28,900 bases of DNA from the NCBI GenBank assembly GCA_934234185.1, contig CAKQHO010000034.1, forward strand, positions 1 through 28,900. Direction: 5' to 3'. The DNA comes from an uncultured Psychrobacillus sp. (GTDB taxonomy: Bacteria; Bacillota; Bacilli; Bacillales_A; Planococcaceae). This document shows, piece after piece, positions 24,015-28,900 of the stretch (position 1 is its first letter; every line of letters starts with the position of its first letter). Both the position numbers and the translations under genes were made by a program. Under the pieces are notes generated by a model. It did not search any database. It was not told the origin of the DNA and was given only the letters and a program-made list of their open reading frames with translations.

Positions 24015-26350
24015 GTTTGCTCCTCCTCAGGAACGGTTTGTACTGCTATTCGCTCTTCAAACCATTGTTTCAGCTCTTTATATGGTGCGTACAAAAGCTT
24101 TTGTTCCATTTCGATCTGCTTGGTACGCATACGATAGGATGGTGCCAATGATAAATCTTGTTTTTCGACATTATCATTAAGCGCCAACACTCCATTTTCT
24201 ATTCTAACAAAACTTAGCTCAAAAAACACCTTCGACATAAAATTTATTGTATTTTGATTCCATCCCGTATGCTTTGACAGCTGGGAAAGATGTTTCTTTA
24301 AGTCAAATGTTCCTCTTTTTGCTAAAAATGAATAATACCATTTGAATTGTTCCCTAGTTGGCATCCCTTCGAAATAGGTAGAATCGTTAGCAAAAAAGTG
24401 AGCGTAAATTCTTTTCCATGGATAAGATTTCAAAAGCTCTGTTAAATTTTCTTCCTCAGCTGGTAAATCTAACAAACAGATAAATTGTTGTTGATTGATA
24501 CTTAATTGATTATATAAACAAATTTCCTCAGAAATAAGCGTTTGAAAATGAGTTTTTGTTTCTTTTTGGAAGCATACAAAAATAGTTTCCTTTGTCGGGA
24601 TAGTTGGTAGCCATCTATTTACTTGTTTAATTCCTCTAATATCAAACAGCTGCCATTCATCTGTTTTGGTATCTTGAATCATCAGCTGTGGTTTCTTTCT
24701 TCCGTTCCACTCATTTATTTGTAAGTCTCCTATAAATGAAAGTTTTGTGGCAGGTGCTATTTCATCTGCTAAATTCCCCTTACCAAACCCTATTGCATCA
24801 AGTAGGACAGGTCCTTGAACAAGTTCCATTTTTAGATGATTTTGTCCGGAGCCGATTTTACGAGCGGAGCTTACTTCCACGTTTTCGATGCAATAAACAG
24901 GCTTAGCAAAATCCATACCAAAAGGAGAAAGCTGCCTAATAGCTTCAATAGACTCCGTGGAAATTTCATGCATTTCCAAAGGAACATCGATGTTCACGAC
25001 GGGTATAAGCTGTTCTTCTTCTAAACACTCCATTGCCTGTCTATTTAGACGCTTTTTAAATAAATCCACGTTTTCTAGAGGCAAGGTCATCCCAGCTGCC
25101 ATAGGATGTCCTCCGAAATGCGGTATAATATCATTATTTTTTGCTAGCTCCTTGTACATGTGGAAGCCTTCTATACTTCGTGCAGACCCCTTTGCCAATT
25201 GTTTTTCGTTATCGTAGCCTAATACGATAGAAGGGCGATAGTATTTTTCGACTAGCTTTGAAGCAACGATTCCTAGTACACCAGGATTCCAGCCTTCTTT
25301 TCCTACAACAATTACGCAAGGACCATTTAGATCGTACTCAGATTCAATCATTTCAATCGCTTCGTCTGTAATCTGCTTCACTATTGCTTGTCGTTCTTTA
25401 TTCTTTTCATTAAGCAAATTGGCAATAGCAAGGGCCTCATTTGGTTCCTCTGTTAGGAATAACTGAACCCCTGGACCTGCTTCACCGAGTCTACCAATAG
25501 CATTAATGCGAGGACCAAACATAAACCCTACCGTTTCCTCGTTAATACTGGACACTTCTACGCCGCTTACATTTGCAAGAGCTTCAATCCCAACGGAATC
25601 CGTACGTTTCATTTGATTTAATCCCTGTTGGACAAAATATCGGTTTTCACCAGTGAGTGATACTAGATCCGCTATTGTTCCGATTGCTACCAAATAGAAC
25701 AGTTCTTTAGGCATTTCTCCCAAAAGAGCATGTGCAACCTTAAAGGCAACACCTACCCCAGCTAAGTGTTTAAAGGGATACGTATTATCTAGTTCTGGAT
25801 GAATAATAATATCAGCTTTTGGCAGTTCTTCCCCGGGTTCATGGTGATCTGTCACTATGACGTCCATTCCCAGATTCTTTGCGAACTCAATCGGCTCGTG
25901 ACCAGATATCCCATTATCCACCGTAATAATTAGTTGTACTCCTTCATCAAAAGCTTCCTGAAAGAGTCTTTTACTTGGCCCATAGCCATCTATAAATCTA
26001 TTAGGAATCTTAAAAATTACATTTGCTCCCATAGATTCTAAAGTTTTAACCATTACAGTAGTGCTAGTAATACCATCCGCATCATAGTCACCATATATCA
26101 TTATTTTTTCATTATGATCTATAGCAGAATTCACTCGTTGAATTAAATCCTCCATGCCTTTAAGCAGAAAAGGATTATGTATATGGCTTTCATTAATATT
26201 TATAAAGTTTTTTGCGTCCTCTATTTGGTGCAATCCCCTAGACACAAGGACCTTCGCACATACTCTAGGAATAGAAAGAGCATTTTCTAAATCACTGACC
26301 AGTTGGTCGTCCGGTCTAGAGATTCTCCATCTTTTTTGAGATTGTATCAT
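24005..26350 (-). CDS. recJ: Single-stranded-DNA exonuclease RecJ
   Basis: A 781-residue DHH-superfamily 5'-3' single-strand exonuclease acting in recombination and mismatch or base excision repair. Motif I is IYGDYDADGITS (GDYDADG 87-93), the DHH motif is at 168-170 (IVTDHHEPGEELP), LAGVGVAFKVAHAL and the DHHA1-type region FGGHPMAAGMTL follow, then an OB-like domain and the extra C-terminal domain typical of Firmicute RecJ (from about residue 560). The length is close to that of B. subtilis RecJ. The start ATG 26350 has GGAAG 7 nt upstream. It lies downstream of secDF behind a terminator, with its own likely promoter, and overlaps apt. Confidence 0.97.
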   Translation of the reverse strand: MIQSQKRWRISRPDDQLVSDLENALSIPRVCAKVLVSRGLHQIEDAKNFININESHIHNPFLLKGMEDLIQRVNSAIDHNEKIMIYGDYDADGITSTTVMVKTLESMGANVIFKIPNRFIDGYGPSKRLFQEAFDEGVQLIITVDNGISGHEPIEFAKNLGMDVIVTDHHEPGEELPKADIIIHPELDNTYPFKHLAGVGVAFKVAHALLGEMPKELFYLVAIGTIADLVSLTGENRYFVQQGLNQMKRTDSVGIEALANVSGVEVSSINEETVGFMFGPRINAIGRLGEAGPGVQLFLTEEPNEALAIANLLNEKNKERQAIVKQITDEAIEMIESEYDLNGPCVIVVGKEGWNPGVLGIVASKLVEKYYRPSIVLGYDNEKQLAKGSARSIEGFHMYKELAKNNDIIPHFGGHPMAAGMTLPLENVDLFKKRLNRQAMECLEEEQLIPVVNIDVPLEMHEISTESIEAIRQLSPFGMDFAKPVYCIENVEVSSARKIGSGQNHLKMELVQGPVLLDAIGFGKGNLADEIAPATKLSFIGDLQINEWNGRKKPQLMIQDTKTDEWQLFDIRGIKQVNRWLPTIPTKETIFVCFQKETKTHFQTLISEEICLYNQLSINQQQFICLLDLPAEEENLTELLKSYPWKRIYAHFFANDSTYFEGMPTREQFKWYYSFLAKRGTFDLKKHLSQLSKHTGWNQNTINFMSKVFFELSFVRIENGVLALNDNVEKQDLSLAPSYRMRTKQIEMEQKLLYAPYKELKQWFEERIAVQTVPEEEQTWI

Positions 26351-26370
26351 TTAATCACTTCCTTATTATC

Positions 26371-26399
26371 ATTATACCGTACATAGTCAACTGTTTAAC
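26371..26399 (-). promoter_or_regulatory. Possible promoter of recJ-apt
   Basis: Minus-strand perfect TATAAT (26371-26376); the -35 is weak, GTTAAA or TTAAAC at 17 or 16 bp (3 of 6). A TTGACT lies only 8 bp upstream of the -10, too close to act as its -35. Confidence 0.5.
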
Positions 26400-26423
26400 T
26401 ACTCTGCATATAAATAAATCAGT

Positions 26424-26457
26424 CGCTACGAGAAAAATTAGCTCTTGCGTAGCTAAT
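26424..26457 (-). other. Alternative hairpins between secDF and recJ
   Basis: Minus-strand ATTAGCT (26451-26457) pairs with AGCTAAT (26437-26443) and is followed by five T, which resembles a second terminator after secDF. The segment GCTACG in the same arm can instead pair with CGTAGC further downstream (26424-26429). The two pairings exclude each other. Confidence 0.5.
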
Positions 26458-26465
26458 AAAAACCT

Positions 26466-26508
26466 AAAAAAAATCTGAGTCCATTTAAATATGGATCTCA
26501 GATTTTTT
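26466..26508 (-). terminator. Terminator of secDF
   Basis: Minus-strand ATCTGAGATCCAT pairs with ATGG-ACTCAGAT with an internal mismatch, followed by eight T. A matching run of A on the other side makes it possibly bidirectional. Confidence 0.9.
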
Positions 26509-26534
26509 AACGTATTAATCAGTACTCATTAATC

Positions 26535-28814
26535 TTAAACTACCGGCTCATCTGAACCCCAAGATTTTTCTTCTGTTTTCACATCTATGCCACCAGTTTT
26601 ACGGAGCTGTTTAGCCTTTAAATCAAACCAAATTTGTGCACCGATGAAAATAGATGAATAAGTTCCGGCAACTAATCCAATTAATAATGCAATAGAGAAA
26701 TTACGAATTCCTTCTGCACCAAATACTAATAACGACACTACTACTAAAATTACTGTTAAAACGGTATTTACAGAACGCCCTAACGTTTGACGAAGTGACT
26801 TGTTAACTATTGCCGCTAGCTGGTCTTCACTCGTAATTTTTTCACTACGACGTAAATTCTCACGTATTCGGTCAAATGTAACAATTGTATCATTGATGGA
26901 GTAACCTACAATGGTTAATACAGCAGCAATGAACGTAATATCAACCTCTAGTCGTAAGATACTGAATACTGCCACCATTAGGAATGCATCATGTATTAAA
27001 GATATAACAGATGCTAAGCCCATTCGCCATTCAAATCTAAATGCCACATAAATTACAATTCCAATTGCTGCAAATAGCAAAGCTTTTAAAGCATTTTCCG
27101 CTAACTCACGTCCAACAGTTGGAGATACTGTGCTGACACTTGGTTCTACACCAAATTCTGCCTTCATTTCTTCCTTAAGCTTATTAATTTGCTGTTGGTT
27201 AAAATCTTCCTTATATCGGACTACAGCAGAATCACTATTTTCTCCAGAGATGACAATATCCTCAGAAGGATGTCCGATGCTTTCAATCTTTTCCGCTACA
27301 ATGTCTTGTGTTAAAGCCTGTTCGGACTGGATTTGAACACGTGTTCCTTGAGAAAAATCTATACCTAGGTTTAGCTTGAATACACTTAAAATGATAATCC
27401 CTGAAACGGTTAAAATTATAGAAGCGGTGTAGAAAATTTTACGACTATGCACAAAATCAAATCGATCAAATTTTGTTGTTAAGTCTAGTGTATCTACCTC
27501 GTCCTCCACAGGATGCATTTTCTTTTTCGGAATACCAAACCAACCTGGCTTGTTATCAAAGTAACCACTGTGTACTAGTAGGCTTAGCAAAATACGTGAT
27601 GCCCATACTGCAGTAATGAAAATTACTAAAATACTAACAATCAGTAATGTAGCAAAACCTTTTACAGAGCTTGTACCAAAATAGAACAATACAACAGCTG
27701 CAAGTAATGTTGTGATGTTTGCATCTAATATTGCAGAAAAGGATGATTTAGCTCCCGTTTCAAAGGCTTTCTTCACCGATTTCCCAACTCTTAGCTCTTC
27801 CCTTATACGCTCATAGGTAAGAATATTGGCATCGACTGCCATACCTACCCCAAGCACGATAGCTGCAATACCTGGTAAAGTAAGAACTCCGTTAATCCAA
27901 TCAAATATTAACAGAATTAAATATATATATACAACTAATGAAATAACCGCCACAACACCTGGCAAACGGTAATAGAATATCATAAAGATAAAGATTGCCG
28001 CTACCCCGATGATACTAGCTAAAATAGTACTTTCTAAAGCCTGTTCACCAAATTGAGCTCCTACAGAAGTAGAGTATATCTCTGTAAGTTTAACAGGAAG
28101 TGCACCCGCATTTAATATTCCTGCAAGGCTTTTTGTTTCCTCCACCGTAAATGATCCCGATATCTCTACACTGCTTGATTGAATACGCTGACTAACAGTT
28201 GGATTGGAGATAAATTTTTGTTCCTCTGGAGCCTTCAATACTTCAGCTGCATAGGAGTCTACACCCTCTTCAAAATCGAGCCAAATAATTAAAACATTAT
28301 CTGGAAATGGTCTAGAGGATATTTCAGAAGTGACTTCTCCAAACTTGTTCGCATCTTTTAATTGGAGCGTAACAATAGGAAGACCGTTTTGGTTAAACTC
28401 TGCCTTAGCGCCACTTTCTTTTAAGTCATTACCATCTAACATAATATTATCGTTAGAATCACGGAATGTTAAATTTGCTTGAGTTGATAAAAGCTCTCGA
28501 GCTGAGTTCTGATCTTCTACACCCGCCAACTGAACCCGGATACGATTTCCATCTTCAACTTGTATGCTTGGCTCGCTTACTCCAATAGCATTTACCCTGC
28601 TGCCTAAAGCAGAAGCCGTATCTGTTACAATGTCCTCTGTTATTTTAGGGCTTTCCTCATTTAATTGTTCTACTTGATATAAAACCTCAAAGCCACCCTG
28701 TAAATCAAGTCCTAATTTCATATTGTTTAGGACCCCACCAACTGTCGGACTAATCGTTCCAGCAAAAACTACGATGAGTAATAAAAACGCGACTATGCGT
28801 CCTCTAGTTTTCAT
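26535..28814 (-). CDS. secDF: Fused protein translocase subunit SecDF
   Basis: A 759-residue membrane protein that joins SecD and SecF in one chain, as in Bacillales. It supports Sec-dependent export, pulling the preprotein on the outer face using the proton gradient. There are about 12 membrane helices, six per half, each half with one large extracellular loop. The SecD part shows LGLDLQGG (34-41) after helix 1 and GVGMAVDANILTYERIREEL; the SecF part shows LGIDFSQGTRVQI and IVGYSINDTIVTFDRIRENL. The fusion point is near residue 440, within DTLDLTTKFDRFDFV. The length is slightly above B. subtilis SecDF. The start ATG 28814 has GGAGG about 11 nt upstream. The promoter in the 86 nt to the window edge is not clear (only a TATAAA). 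A terminator follows. Confidence 0.97.
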   Translation of the reverse strand: MKTRGRIVAFLLLIVVFAGTISPTVGGVLNNMKLGLDLQGGFEVLYQVEQLNEESPKITEDIVTDTASALGSRVNAIGVSEPSIQVEDGNRIRVQLAGVEDQNSARELLSTQANLTFRDSNDNIMLDGNDLKESGAKAEFNQNGLPIVTLQLKDANKFGEVTSEISSRPFPDNVLIIWLDFEEGVDSYAAEVLKAPEEQKFISNPTVSQRIQSSSVEISGSFTVEETKSLAGILNAGALPVKLTEIYSTSVGAQFGEQALESTILASIIGVAAIFIFMIFYYRLPGVVAVISLVVYIYLILLIFDWINGVLTLPGIAAIVLGVGMAVDANILTYERIREELRVGKSVKKAFETGAKSSFSAILDANITTLLAAVVLFYFGTSSVKGFATLLIVSILVIFITAVWASRILLSLLVHSGYFDNKPGWFGIPKKKMHPVEDEVDTLDLTTKFDRFDFVHSRKIFYTASIILTVSGIIILSVFKLNLGIDFSQGTRVQIQSEQALTQDIVAEKIESIGHPSEDIVISGENSDSAVVRYKEDFNQQQINKLKEEMKAEFGVEPSVSTVSPTVGRELAENALKALLFAAIGIVIYVAFRFEWRMGLASVISLIHDAFLMVAVFSILRLEVDITFIAAVLTIVGYSINDTIVTFDRIRENLRRSEKITSEDQLAAIVNKSLRQTLGRSVNTVLTVILVVVSLLVFGAEGIRNFSIALLIGLVAGTYSSIFIGAQIWFDLKAKQLRKTGGIDVKTEEKSWGSDEPVV

Positions 28815-28900
28815 ATGTACTACTTCCTCCCATGTAACGCTAATTACCTTTATACAAGACAGTTAGTGTTGAAAATACCTATCTATTTTTTTAAAAAATA

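Noticed and set aside
1..28900. CRISPR arrays, tRNA or rRNA genes, insertion sequences, prophage or attachment sites
   Set aside because: No regularly spaced direct repeats, transposase or integrase frames, or tRNA cloverleaf sequences were seen; the T-box elements account for the tRNA-like signals.

Overview
This window is a low-GC Gram-positive chromosome segment. Protein lengths, motifs and gene order match the conserved Bacillales block that in Bacillus subtilis runs from secDF through recJ, relA, hisS-aspS, cymR, mnmA and alaS to ireB-ruvX-yrzB. Two tRNA-synthetase T-box leaders, an rRNA-like run of strong Shine-Dalgarno sites, a 6S RNA gene and a CymR-type regulator all fit Bacillales. 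A Planococcaceae relative (Psychrobacillus- or Lysinibacillus-like) is my guess, not a demonstrated placement. No phage, IS element, CRISPR array, tRNA or rRNA gene is visible.

Layout, left to right. Most genes lie on the minus strand, so transcription mainly runs right to left. Positions 23-1148 hold yrzB, ruvX and ireB. Positions 1144-4104 hold alaS with its T-box leader and a near-consensus promoter. Positions 4101-9909 hold a compact unit, cymR-iscS-mnmA-yrrB(TPR)-recD2, linking sulfur regulation, sulfur mobilisation and tRNA 2-thiolation to a TPR protein and a helicase. Divergent promoters at about 10000-10065 serve cymR and the plus-strand gene rarA. Positions 11415-12965 contain two terminators, an unannotated 58-residue basic protein gene, tcdA and a 6S RNA gene with a clear promoter and terminator. 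Positions 13037-15523 are the least conserved part: a LysE-family exporter, an MFS transporter and a small DUF2619/YqhV-like membrane protein. Positions 15552-19047 hold hisS-aspS, translationally overlapping, behind a T-box leader. A plus-strand secreted amidase with four SH3b domains follows. Positions 20674-23438 hold rel and dtd, and 23416-28814 hold secDF, recJ and apt.

How it works together. Much of the window concerns translation supply and quality: AlaRS, AspRS and HisRS under T-box control, D-aminoacyl-tRNA deacylase, tRNA thiolation and ct6A formation. The rest covers the stringent response (Rel), RNA polymerase control (6S RNA), recombination and repair (RuvX, RecD2, RarA, RecJ), purine salvage (Apt) and protein export (SecDF).

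I did not find a convincing undescribed multi-gene system. The points most worth a second look are small and regulatory. They are the 58-aa gene, a Rel promoter that appears to be built into the apt terminator, competing hairpins between secDF and recJ, an inverted repeat before the MFS gene, the transporter insertion next to 6S RNA, and the read-through relation between the cymR unit and the alaS T-box.
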